A stretch of 52,849 nt of DNA from JTS-RE9 sp964649195. Its GTDB lineage: Bacteria; Planctomycetota; Phycisphaerae; Phycisphaerales; Phycisphaeraceae. The notes beneath the pieces were generated by a model. It was not told the origin of the DNA, did not search any database, and saw nothing but the letters and a program-made list of their open reading frames with translations. Each line of letters starts with the position of its first letter. The stretch's first letter is position 1. Location: the NCBI GenBank assembly GCA_964649195.1, contig CAZYPK010000015.1, positions 1-52,849 on the forward strand, written 5' to 3'. Shown here one piece after another: positions 23,171-30,472 of the stretch. The translations under genes and the position numbers were made by a program.

Positions 23171-23977
23171 TCACCGGGGCGTCCATAATCGCAGTCCCTT
23201 CTTCTTCACCGGTGCGCCTGTTCGCCGCGCCTTGATCAGCACGTAAGGCGGCACATAACGACTGCGATGGCCAAACTGTCCCGGCTCCGCCTTGTCATCC
23301 GCGTGGCTCGGCTCCGTCAGGTCCTCGATCACGAAACCGGCGCGGCACATCTCGCCGATGAGCTGCTCCCAGCGGTGCAGGTATTCGATCGTCCCCGCCT
23401 CTCGATGGATCGAACCGATCACCTCGGGCAGCGGCGTGGCCCTGTAGTAAATCTCCTGAAGTTCGTACCCGCGTCCGCCGGGTGAAAGCGCAACGCTCGT
23501 CTGAAGACTCGCGGGCTGCTTGTGCTGGCTTGAATAGACGCCGCCCGCCGTCAGCACGCGGGCCACTTCGCGGTAGCACTTGCGGATGTCGGGGATGTAG
23601 CAGGTGCTCACCGGCTGGATCACGATGTCGAACGTGGCGTCGCCCAGCTCGGAAAGATCATCCATCGAGGCCTCGACGATGCGGACATTCAGGCCGCGAT
23701 CCGCGGCGACTTTGCGATCCAGTTCGAGCATGGCCGGGCTGATATCGACGACGGTGACGATCGCCCCGGCCTGGGCGTACTGAATCGCCTGCCTTCCGCC
23801 GCCTGCCGCCAGACAAAGCACGCGCTTGTTCACCACCCCGCCGTCGAGCCAGACGCTGGTCGCCAGTTTCGGGGCGAGCTTGCCGATGTCCTCTTCGGAA
23901 GCGGGACGGGCAAACACCTGGCCTCGCCTGGCGCGTTCATCCCAGGCGCGTTTGTTGTGATCGTGTGCAAAGCTCAC
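23171..23977 (-). CDS. Class I SAM-dependent methyltransferase
   Basis: A 268-residue Rossmann-fold methyltransferase. Motif I is VLCLAAGGGRQAIQYAQAG, motif II VTVVDISPAMLELDRKVA, the motif III area VRIVEASMDDLSELGDATFD and motif IV IVIQPVSTCYIPD. A C-terminal part follows with YLHRWEQLIGEMCRAGFVIE. This is the general small-molecule methyltransferase (Methyltransf_11/25) pattern; the substrate is unknown. The start is GTG at 23977, preceded by GGAG at a suitable distance. An ATG two bases upstream in another frame runs straight into TGA. The longer frame into the neighbouring element is rejected. The basic C-terminus (ARRTGAPVKKKGLRLW) is unremarkable. Confidence 0.83.
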   Translation of the reverse strand: MSFAHDHNKRAWDERARRGQVFARPASEEDIGKLAPKLATSVWLDGGVVNKRVLCLAAGGGRQAIQYAQAGAIVTVVDISPAMLELDRKVAADRGLNVRIVEASMDDLSELGDATFDIVIQPVSTCYIPDIRKCYREVARVLTAGGVYSSQHKQPASLQTSVALSPGGRGYELQEIYYRATPLPEVIGSIHREAGTIEYLHRWEQLIGEMCRAGFVIEDLTEPSHADDKAEPGQFGHRSRYVPPYVLIKARRTGAPVKKKGLRLWTPR

Positions 23978-24017
23978 ATGAAGTCTCCAGGGAACGGGCG
24001 ACACACGATAGCAGCGC

Positions 24018-24203
24018 GAGCCGCGACGTAACACGTCGCGGACGTGAGCAGCCTGAAGGAGCGAAAATCGCGAGGTTGATTAACGACCTCGAAAATCGTG
24101 GAACGCAGGACAAAGTGGAGCTCAGGAAAGAGGTCGTCCATCCGCCGCGCCGCCTCGCGCCCCTTCAGGCCGGTGACGTCCGCGATGTGTCACATCGCGG
24201 CTG
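24018..24203. repeat. Hairpin-ended element (family 1, type II), second copy with unlike ends
   Basis: The left hairpin at 24021-24041 has stem CCGCGACGT and loop AAC. The right hairpin at 24180-24200 has stem CCGCGATGT and loop GTC, with perfectly matching complement CACATCGCGG. The interior is type II and closely matches the copy at 22962. The stems differ between the two ends of this one element, yet each is perfectly paired. Confidence 0.9.
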
Positions 24204-24714
24204 CCGCGCAGCCTCTGCGCGATGACGCAACTCTTGCGCTGCCGCGCAGCCGGCCACGCCATGCGTTCGCATCCCCGCGTCGCTTCATTTCACGGCAAAG
24301 CACGCAAGTCCTCGCCGCCTGCCCGGACCATCGCCCCCGATTGTTCCCTGGCATCCCCGTTGCCTTGGTGATCCGCGGAGTCCGCACCCTTGTTTCGTGC
24401 GGACCCGCAACGGCGATGGAGTGCCCAAGCGTGAACGCGAGAAAAATCATGGATGTGGTCCGTCAATCCGCTGACGCCAACCTTGGCCGGGCGCTGCTGC
24501 GACTCGCACGGCTGGCAGAGGCGGCGCATCGGTTTGAAGCGGCGGACCTTGCCGGACGCGGGCACGATGATGCCCGGCGCTTCGCGGATGCCTCGGAGGG
24601 TTCAGGCCGGATCGCGTCGAGCGATGCCCGTGATGCCTCGGTCCACGGCTGCAAGGATGCGGTCGTACAGCATCAGGCTCGCCGATCCTCATCGGTTTGC
24701 ACGGAGGTGAACCG
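24204..24714. other. Non-coding leader region upstream of the flagellar cluster
   Basis: About 510 bases without a supported gene. A frame of 206 codons crosses it (24098-24718), but it begins inside the repeat element, shows no domain, is Arg/Ala/Ser-rich as GC-rich shadow frames usually are, and overlaps the flgF start. Small hairpins occur near 24205-24250 (CTGCCGCGCAGCC). The flagellar promoter should lie here, but no convincing sigma-28 or sigma-54 site was found by eye. Confidence 0.45.
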
Positions 24715-25503
24715 ATGAACCACGGCCTTTACGTCTCCGCCTCGGGACTCATGACGAACCTGTATCGTCAGGACATCATCGCCAACAACCTGGCCAATGC
24801 GTCCACCGTCGGCTTCAAGCGCGACCTGGCCGTCATGACCCAACGCGATGCCGAATCGATCGAAGACAACCACCCTTTCCAATATCGCCATCCGATGATG
24901 GATGAACTGGGCGGCGGCGTCTTCGCGGGACCGCAGACCATCAGTTTTGAGCCTGGATCACTGGAGAAAACCTCCAATCCGCTCGATCTGGCCCTGGAAT
25001 CGCCCGACACGTTCTTCGCCGTGCAGCGCACCAATGCTTCAACGGGGCACAGCGAGGTTCGCCTGACGCGCGACGGCCGCTTCACGCGAAATGCCGAGGG
25101 GTTTCTCGTCACATCCGCCGGCGGCTTCAAGGTGCTTGACGAAACCAATCAGCCGATTCAACTCGATGATGATCAGCCTGCGGTGATCGATCCCGATGGG
25201 CGCGTGCAGCAGAACAATGCGGAAGTCGCCCGCATTCAGGTGGTGGCGATGCAGAACCGCGAGCGGTTGATCAAGGATGGCCACAACCTGTTCAAGCAGA
25301 CCGGCGGCGGCGATGGCCGCGTGACGCCGGTCAACGGCCGCGTCCGACCGGGCTTTGTCGAAGCCAGCGCGGTCGATCCCATCCGCGAGCTGCTGGGCAT
25401 GATGGAGACCACCACCGCCATCCAATACAACAGCAACCTCATCAAGTACCACGACACGCTGATGGAACGCGCGGTGAATTCGCTGGGGCGTGTGGCAGGT
25501 TGA
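24715..25503 (+). CDS. flgF: Flagellar basal-body rod protein FlgF
   Basis: A 262-residue proximal-rod protein. The N-terminal rod signature is present (MNHGLYVSASGLMTNLYRQD, IIANNLANASTVGFKRD), as is the conserved C-terminal helix (VDPIRELLGMMETTTAIQYN). A central domain contains LTRDGRFTRNAEGFLVTSAG, typical of FlgE/F/G proteins. It is exported by the flagellar type III apparatus, so no signal peptide is expected. GGAGG lies 7 bases before the ATG. It is assigned as FlgF rather than FlgG because the next gene has the better FlgG N-terminus; the two paralogues are hard to separate by eye. It is first in the flagellar cluster. Confidence 0.88.
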   Translation: MNHGLYVSASGLMTNLYRQDIIANNLANASTVGFKRDLAVMTQRDAESIEDNHPFQYRHPMMDELGGGVFAGPQTISFEPGSLEKTSNPLDLALESPDTFFAVQRTNASTGHSEVRLTRDGRFTRNAEGFLVTSAGGFKVLDETNQPIQLDDDQPAVIDPDGRVQQNNAEVARIQVVAMQNRERLIKDGHNLFKQTGGGDGRVTPVNGRVRPGFVEASAVDPIRELLGMMETTTAIQYNSNLIKYHDTLMERAVNSLGRVAG

Positions 25504-25571
25504 AACGGACGCTGATCTCATCGCCTCACCCTCCTTCCATGCAACGCACCTGACCGCAAGGACACCGACTC

Positions 25572-26384
25572 ATGGCCGTCACCGCACTCCACTCCGCCGC
25601 GACCGGGCTCAGCTCGCTCTCGCGCGAGATCGACATCATCGCCAACAACATCGCCAACGTGAACACCACCGGCTTCAAGGGCCTGCGCGCCAACTTCGAA
25701 GACCTGCTCTACACCGCCAAGGAACAGCCCGGCGTCGAGAACGCGCAGGGCGATCGCACGCCGGCGGGACTTTTCGTCGGCCTGGGCACACGCATCAGCA
25801 ACACCCAGTTCAACCAGACGCAAGGCGACCCGGTCAGCACCGAAGGCGACTTCGATGTCATGATCAGAGGCAAGGGATTCTTCCAGGTCCGCGTCGCCGA
25901 TGACACCGGCAACGGCGTCGCCTACACCCGCGCGGGCAACTTCTTCGTCAACCGCGACGGGCAGATGGTGCTGGGCAACAGCTCGGGAGCGATGCTGACC
26001 AATCCTGAAATCGAGATCGATCCCGAAGCCTTCGACATCGGCATCTCCGAAGACGGCCGCATCACCGGCCTGCTGCCCGGCGCCGTCGAGCGCGTCGAAT
26101 TCGGACAGCTTCAGCTTGCGACATTCGTCAATCCCGCAGGACTCACCCCCATCGGCGGCAACATGCTCCTCGAAAACGAAGCCTCCGGCCCGCCCATCGT
26201 CGGCAACCCCAACGAGGCGAACTTCGGCTCCATCCTGCACAAATACCTCGAATCATCGAACGTCGATCCGGTGAAGGAACTGGTCTCCCTCATCAAGACC
26301 CAGCGCGCCTTCGAGCTCAACAGCCAGACCATCCAGGCGGCGGACCAGGCGCTTCAGGTCATCAGCAATCTCCGCCGCGCCTGA
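25572..26384 (+). CDS. flgG: Flagellar distal-rod protein FlgG
   Basis: A 270-residue distal-rod subunit. The N-terminus MAVTALHSAATGLSSLSREI followed by IIANNIANVNTTGFKGLRAN and FEDLLY is the FlgG signature. The middle has TQFNQTQGDPVSTEGDFDVM and YTRAGNFFVNRDGQMV, and the C-terminus VKELVSLIKTQRAFELNSQT with IQAADQALQVISNLRR is the conserved coiled-coil end. Length is as in Salmonella FlgG (about 260). It is 68 bp downstream of flgF and likely in the same transcript, since no terminator is seen between them. Confidence 0.92.
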   Translation: MAVTALHSAATGLSSLSREIDIIANNIANVNTTGFKGLRANFEDLLYTAKEQPGVENAQGDRTPAGLFVGLGTRISNTQFNQTQGDPVSTEGDFDVMIRGKGFFQVRVADDTGNGVAYTRAGNFFVNRDGQMVLGNSSGAMLTNPEIEIDPEAFDIGISEDGRITGLLPGAVERVEFGQLQLATFVNPAGLTPIGGNMLLENEASGPPIVGNPNEANFGSILHKYLESSNVDPVKELVSLIKTQRAFELNSQTIQAADQALQVISNLRRA

Positions 26385-26429
26385 GCCGCCATGAAAGCAG
26401 GCGAATGAATCGCCTGCGGGAACCCCGCC

Positions 26430-27488
26430 ATGAAACGCATGGAAGCGAACATCTTCATCGTCGCCCTCATCGGCGCGATCGCCCTGCCGCTTCGCGCCGA
26501 CACGATTCAGCTTCGCGCCAAGGCGACCGCCACGAACGCGAACATCGCCTTGAAGGATGTGGCGATCCTCGATGGCGACATCGCCCTGGCCCTGGCGGAC
26601 AAGGTCGTGGCCACGCTCGATGAATCGCAGTCTTCACTGACGCTCACCCAGGATGGACTGCGCGACAGCCTTCGCAAGGCAGGCGTCAACTGGGCCCGCG
26701 TGTCACTCAAGGGCTTTGAAAAATGCCTGATTTCCAAGGCTGTTTCAGCTTCGGATGCAAGGCCCAACTCACCCAGAGAGCCGGCCATCGCCCCGGCTTC
26801 GCCGATCCTTTCCAACCCCACCGACGAAGTGGCCGCCGAGGGGCGACACACCGTTCGTGACCGGCTGATCGACTGGATGCGCGGGATGCACGGCAGCGCG
26901 GGCCAGTCGCTTCGCATCATCTTCGCCGATCGTGATGCTGCTGTTCTCAACACCACTGCGGTTGAAGACAAATTCATCTTCACCACCGCCGCCAGCTCCA
27001 ACCTCGGCCGCGTGCCGGTGAACATTCAGCGGTTCCGCGGCGACAAACTGATCGATTCGCAGCGCATCACCATCGATGTCGCCCGGCGTCATCTGGCCGT
27101 CGTCGCGGCAAAGGCGATCGGCAAGGGAGAGAAGCTCACATTCGACGACCTGCGCATCAGCGAGGTCTTTCTCGATCGCCTGGAACCGAACCTGCTCACG
27201 AAGCTCGATGATGCGATCGGCCTCCATGCCAACGCTTCGCTGCGGGAAGGTGCCCTCGTGCTCAAGGATCAGATTCGGCCGACGCTGCTGATCCAGCGCA
27301 ACGAACTCGTTCGCGTGCAGGCTGTCATCGGCGGCCTGATCGTGCAGACCTATGCCCGCGCACTGGAGGATGGCGGCGAAGGCCAGACGATCCAGGTCCG
27401 CAACGAACGATCGCGCGAACTGATCACCGTTCGCGTCATCGGCGCCCGCACCGCCATGCTCATCGATGCCGACACCCCTGGAAAATGA
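26430..27488 (+). CDS. flgA: Flagellar P-ring assembly chaperone FlgA
   Basis: A 352-residue periplasmic protein that helps FlgI form the P ring. A signal peptide (MKRMEANIFIVALIGAIALP, ending LRAD) precedes an N-terminal domain and a C-terminal SAF-like domain: VVAAKAIGKGEKLTFDDLRI, then LLTKLDDAIGLHANASLREG, then VRVQAVIGGLIVQTYARALE and GEGQTIQVRNERSRELITVR, all diagnostic of FlgA. It is longer than proteobacterial FlgA (about 220), with extra sequence around residues 100-180 (an Ala/Pro-rich stretch ASDARPNSPREPAIAPASP). It sits between flgG and flgH, the usual gene order in this type of cluster. Confidence 0.88.
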   Translation: MKRMEANIFIVALIGAIALPLRADTIQLRAKATATNANIALKDVAILDGDIALALADKVVATLDESQSSLTLTQDGLRDSLRKAGVNWARVSLKGFEKCLISKAVSASDARPNSPREPAIAPASPILSNPTDEVAAEGRHTVRDRLIDWMRGMHGSAGQSLRIIFADRDAAVLNTTAVEDKFIFTTAASSNLGRVPVNIQRFRGDKLIDSQRITIDVARRHLAVVAAKAIGKGEKLTFDDLRISEVFLDRLEPNLLTKLDDAIGLHANASLREGALVLKDQIRPTLLIQRNELVRVQAVIGGLIVQTYARALEDGGEGQTIQVRNERSRELITVRVIGARTAMLIDADTPGK

Positions 27489-27542
27489 CCAGTTTTACAG
27501 CGGAAAATGCGCCTTTTTCACTGTCACCCAAGGAAGCCGATG

Positions 27543-28268
27543 ATGACCCGACACACCTCCCGTCTCGCCGCACTGCTCCTTGCATCGCTGGCCTGCGACG
27601 CACCGGGCCAGAGTTCCTCGCTCTATGTGGAAGCCTCGTCTCAGCGGGCGACGCCGCAGACCATCGCGCGGCGAACCGACATCGTTGACCGCCTCTCCCC
27701 GGCGATCGCCCGCGTCAGCTTCACCGCCGTCGCCCTGCCCGAACCCCGCACCTTCGCGGTGCACGACCTGATCACCATCATCGTGCGCGAATCATCCGAA
27801 AACGACAGCAAGTCATCGCTGGAAACGGAAAAGGAAACGAAGCTCGACGGCGGCATCGATGCGTTCCCCAAGTTCCAGCTTGAGGACATCCTCAACGGCC
27901 AGCTTGGCGCCAGCAACATGTCGCGCGGCAAGCCGAAGGTCGCCATCGACTTCAAGAAGGAGTTCAGCGGCGACGGCGCCTTCAAACGAAAGGACACCTT
28001 CACCACCCGCCTGACCGCGAAGATCATCGATGTCAAGCCCAACGGCCTGCTCGTCGTCGAGGCCCGCAAGCACATGCAGACCGACAAGGAGAGCACCACC
28101 ATCGTCCTCACCGGCACCTGCCGCAGCGAGGATGTGGCCGGCGACAACTCGGTGCTCTCGACCAACCTCAGCGATCTGCGCCTGGTCAAGAACCACGAAG
28201 GCGAAATCCGCGACGCCACGAAGAAAGGCGTCGTCACGCAGATTCTCGAAGGGCTTTTCGCCTTTTGA
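27543..28268 (+). CDS. flgH: Flagellar L-ring protein FlgH
   Basis: A 241-residue outer-membrane L-ring lipoprotein. The signal is MTRHTSRLAALLLASLAC, with a plausible lipobox (ASLAC). The conserved core includes FAVHDLITIIVRESSENDSK, KEFSGDGAFKRKDTFTTRLT, AKIIDVKPNGLLVVEARKHM and LRLVKNHEGEIRDATKKGVV. AAGGAAG ends 6 bases before ATG 27543, which is preferred over the adjacent ATG at 27540. The stop is 69 bp before the flgI start. Its presence with FlgI indicates a Gram-negative-type flagellum crossing an outer membrane. Confidence 0.92.
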   Translation: MTRHTSRLAALLLASLACDAPGQSSSLYVEASSQRATPQTIARRTDIVDRLSPAIARVSFTAVALPEPRTFAVHDLITIIVRESSENDSKSSLETEKETKLDGGIDAFPKFQLEDILNGQLGASNMSRGKPKVAIDFKKEFSGDGAFKRKDTFTTRLTAKIIDVKPNGLLVVEARKHMQTDKESTTIVLTGTCRSEDVAGDNSVLSTNLSDLRLVKNHEGEIRDATKKGVVTQILEGLFAF

Positions 28269-28337
28269 TTCAGGCCCGCGCCGCATCGCCCCGTTCCGGC
28301 ACGCCGGTTGTTTCATTCCCGGATCGAGATGATTTTC

Positions 28338-29429
28338 ATGCGAAAAACCCGCACCATCCAGCGCCTGATCGCCCCTCTTGCCGCAGTTCTTGCGCTGCTG
28401 GCGCAGGTCCTGCACGTCAATGCGGTGCAGGTGCAGGACCTGGTCCGCATCAAGGGCGCCGAGGCCAACAAGCTGGTGGGCATGGGCATCATCGTCGGTC
28501 TCAAAGGCACGGGCGACGGCGGCAAGTCCGCCAGCGCGATGCGAGGTCTCGCTTCGGTCATTCAACAGCTCAACGATCCGATGGCCGTCGCCGCGGAACT
28601 CAAGGACGCCAGGAACGTCGCCCTGGTCACCATCAGCGTGTCGCTGCCGGCGTCGGGGGTTCGTGAAGGCGACCAGGTGGATGTGCATGTCAGCGCGATC
28701 GCCGCCAAGAGCCTCGAAGGCGGGCGGCTGTTTCTGTGTCCGCTGATCGGGCCGCAGAAGAACTCGCCGATTTTCGCCTTCGCCGAAGGGGCGATCGTCA
28801 TTGAAGACAGGAACATTCCCACCGTCGGCGTGATCCGCAAAGGGGCGCAGCTCACGAAGGACATTTTCGTGCAGTACCTCGATCCGGCCGGCCGGATCAC
28901 CCTGGTGCTCAATGATTCGGTCGCCACGCTGCCGATGGCGAACAACCTGGCGAACCTGATCAACGGCTACCTCTCGCCGGACGGCCCCAACATCGCCAAG
29001 GCGATCGATCAGAAGAACGTGGTGGTGGATGTGCCCCGGCATGAGCGGAGCGACTCGACGCCGTTCATCAGCAGCGTGCTTCAGACATATGTTGATCCGC
29101 AGATGATCAACACCGGCGCCCGCGTGGTGGTGAACGAGAAGACCGGCACGATCGTCTTCAGCCACGATGTGCAGATTTCCCCGGTGGGCGTCACGCATCG
29201 CGGGCTGAGCATCAACATGATCACGCCCGAGCCGGTCGCCACGCCTGACGCCCCGATCGCCGAGCGGCGGCACACCATCGGCATCGATCCCGACAACCGC
29301 GGCGGCGCCAGGCTGGCGGACCTGATCAAGGTGTTCAACCAGCTCAAGGTCGATGCCCCCGACCGCATCGCCATCATCAGGGAAATTCACCGGAGCGGAA
29401 AGCTGCACGCGCAGCTGATCATCGAATGA
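28338..29429 (+). CDS. flgI: Flagellar P-ring protein FlgI
   Basis: A 363-residue periplasmic P-ring subunit with a Sec signal (MRKTRTIQRLIAPLAAVLAL, ending about LHVNA). Hallmarks are VRIKGAEANKLVGMGIIVGL, KGTGDGGKSASAMRGLASVI, NVALVTISVSLPASGVREGD, VDVHVSAIAAKSLEGGRLFL, NEKTGTIVFSHDVQISPVGV and the end VDAPDRIAIIREIHRSGKLH. The length matches FlgI elsewhere (about 365). An ATG at 28329 is an alternative start. Its stop overlaps the next start (ATGA), so the rod-associated gene is probably translationally coupled. Confidence 0.93.
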   Translation: MRKTRTIQRLIAPLAAVLALLAQVLHVNAVQVQDLVRIKGAEANKLVGMGIIVGLKGTGDGGKSASAMRGLASVIQQLNDPMAVAAELKDARNVALVTISVSLPASGVREGDQVDVHVSAIAAKSLEGGRLFLCPLIGPQKNSPIFAFAEGAIVIEDRNIPTVGVIRKGAQLTKDIFVQYLDPAGRITLVLNDSVATLPMANNLANLINGYLSPDGPNIAKAIDQKNVVVDVPRHERSDSTPFISSVLQTYVDPQMINTGARVVVNEKTGTIVFSHDVQISPVGVTHRGLSINMITPEPVATPDAPIAERRHTIGIDPDNRGGARLADLIKVFNQLKVDAPDRIAIIREIHRSGKLHAQLIIE

Positions 29430-29845
29430 TCACCACGGATGCCACCAACCCGATGCGGTCCACGGTCATGAGGCAGCAGGCTTCGCAGCCGGTCGATCGC
29501 GGCAGGTTCACCGAATTGATGCGGGTCAGCTTCGATCGCCAGCCCGATGCGGCCGGTGAAAAGGAAGAGCTGCGAAACGCCGCGAATCAGCTTGTGGCCG
29601 TGGCCTTCATCAAGCCGCTGATGGCGCAGATGCGCGAGAGCCCGTTCAGGAACGGAATGTTTCACGGCGGCCAGGGTGAGACGATCTTTCAGGAGCATCT
29701 GGACACCGTGATCGCCGACCGCATCTCGGCGCGAAGCAACTTCAGCATCGCCGATGCGGTGTATCGAAGGATGTCCAGATCGGCCAGGACCGTAAGCGGT
29801 GAAGCGACATGGCCGCAGACGAACCGTGTGGATCAACAGGGATAA
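29426..29845 (+). CDS. flgJ: FlgJ-type rod-binding protein without muramidase domain
   Basis: A 139-residue protein corresponding to the N-terminal rod-binding domain of FlgJ: LRNAANQLVAVAFIKPLMAQ, MRESPFRNGMFHGGQGETIF and QEHLDTVIADRISARSNFSI. It caps the growing rod. The C-terminal peptidoglycan hydrolase domain of enterobacterial FlgJ is absent, as in many other phyla, so a separate enzyme must open the wall. It starts inside the flgI stop (ATGA) and ends 5 bp before the flgN start, consistent with one operon. The extra tail (about residues 113-139) is not conserved as far as I can tell. Confidence 0.85.
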   Translation: MITTDATNPMRSTVMRQQASQPVDRGRFTELMRVSFDRQPDAAGEKEELRNAANQLVAVAFIKPLMAQMRESPFRNGMFHGGQGETIFQEHLDTVIADRISARSNFSIADAVYRRMSRSARTVSGEATWPQTNRVDQQG

Positions 29846-29850
29846 GCGAC

Positions 29851-30354
29851 ATGGACAAGTGGATCGCCAAACTCGAGGAGACCGTGCAACGGCAGATCGC
29901 CCTGCACGAGAAGCTGCTGACGGTGATCAAGCTGAAGGTGGAAGCCTTCCGCAAGGCGGATCACGAAGCGGTCGCCGCCTGCACACGACAGGAAAACACC
30001 GAACTCCAGGCCATCGCGGAACTCGAAAAGCAACGGCTGACTTACGTGGCGCAGCTGACGCAATGTCTCGACCCGACCGCGACGCAACCGATGCTGCTGG
30101 GTGAACTGGCGAATCGACTGCCTGAGCCGGCGCGCGGCCGGCTGCTGGTGCTGCGAACGACGCTTAGGGAACGGATGGAGGCGGTGCAGCGCGAAGGCGG
30201 CATGCTTCGCCGGGCTTCGGAAACGCTGCTTTCACACATGCACGGCATCGTGCAATCGATCAGCGGCGCGATCACCGGCATCAGCACCTACGGCAAAAAG
30301 GGAACGCCGCCCCGCATGGCGATGGCCGTGAGCACGTTCTCGGCGACGGGATGA
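29851..30354 (+). CDS. flgN: FlgN-like flagellar export chaperone
   Basis: A 167-residue, almost entirely alpha-helical protein: MDKWIAKLEETVQRQIALHE, KLLTVIKLKVEAFRKADHEA, LEKQRLTYVAQLTQCLDPTA and RLLVLRTTLRERMEAVQREG. This pattern and its position directly upstream of flgK fit FlgN, the export chaperone for the hook-filament junction proteins FlgK and FlgL. Sequence similarity in this family is weak, so the call rests partly on context. The start is ATG 29851 rather than the longer frame, which would overlap flgJ. The C-terminal 30 residues (SISGAITGISTYGKKGTPP) are of the kind seen in FlgN tails. Confidence 0.75.
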   Translation: MDKWIAKLEETVQRQIALHEKLLTVIKLKVEAFRKADHEAVAACTRQENTELQAIAELEKQRLTYVAQLTQCLDPTATQPMLLGELANRLPEPARGRLLVLRTTLRERMEAVQREGGMLRRASETLLSHMHGIVQSISGAITGISTYGKKGTPPRMAMAVSTFSATG

Positions 30355-30355
30355 A

Positions 30356-30470
30356 ACGGTTCCGAGTTCCGAGTTGAAAGGCATCAAGCCGACACACGGA
30401 CCGACACGAACTCCAACTCAGAACTTTGAACTCGGAACTCGGAACTCGAAACTCGAAACTCGAAACTTAT
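30356..30470. repeat. Inverted TTCCGAG word array upstream of flgK
   Basis: GGTTCCGAGTTCCGAGTTGA (30358-30377) faces AACTCGGAACTCGGAACTCG and further GAAACTC words (30427-30467). The right arm ends 3 bp before the flgK ATG, so the array replaces the normal position of the ribosome-binding site. Same words as in purQ and at 18169-18440. Confidence 0.85.
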
Positions 30471-30472
30471 TC

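Noticed and set aside
24098..24718. 206-codon frame upstream of flgF
   Set aside because: It begins inside a family 1 element, has shadow-frame composition, and overlaps the flgF start; no family resemblance.
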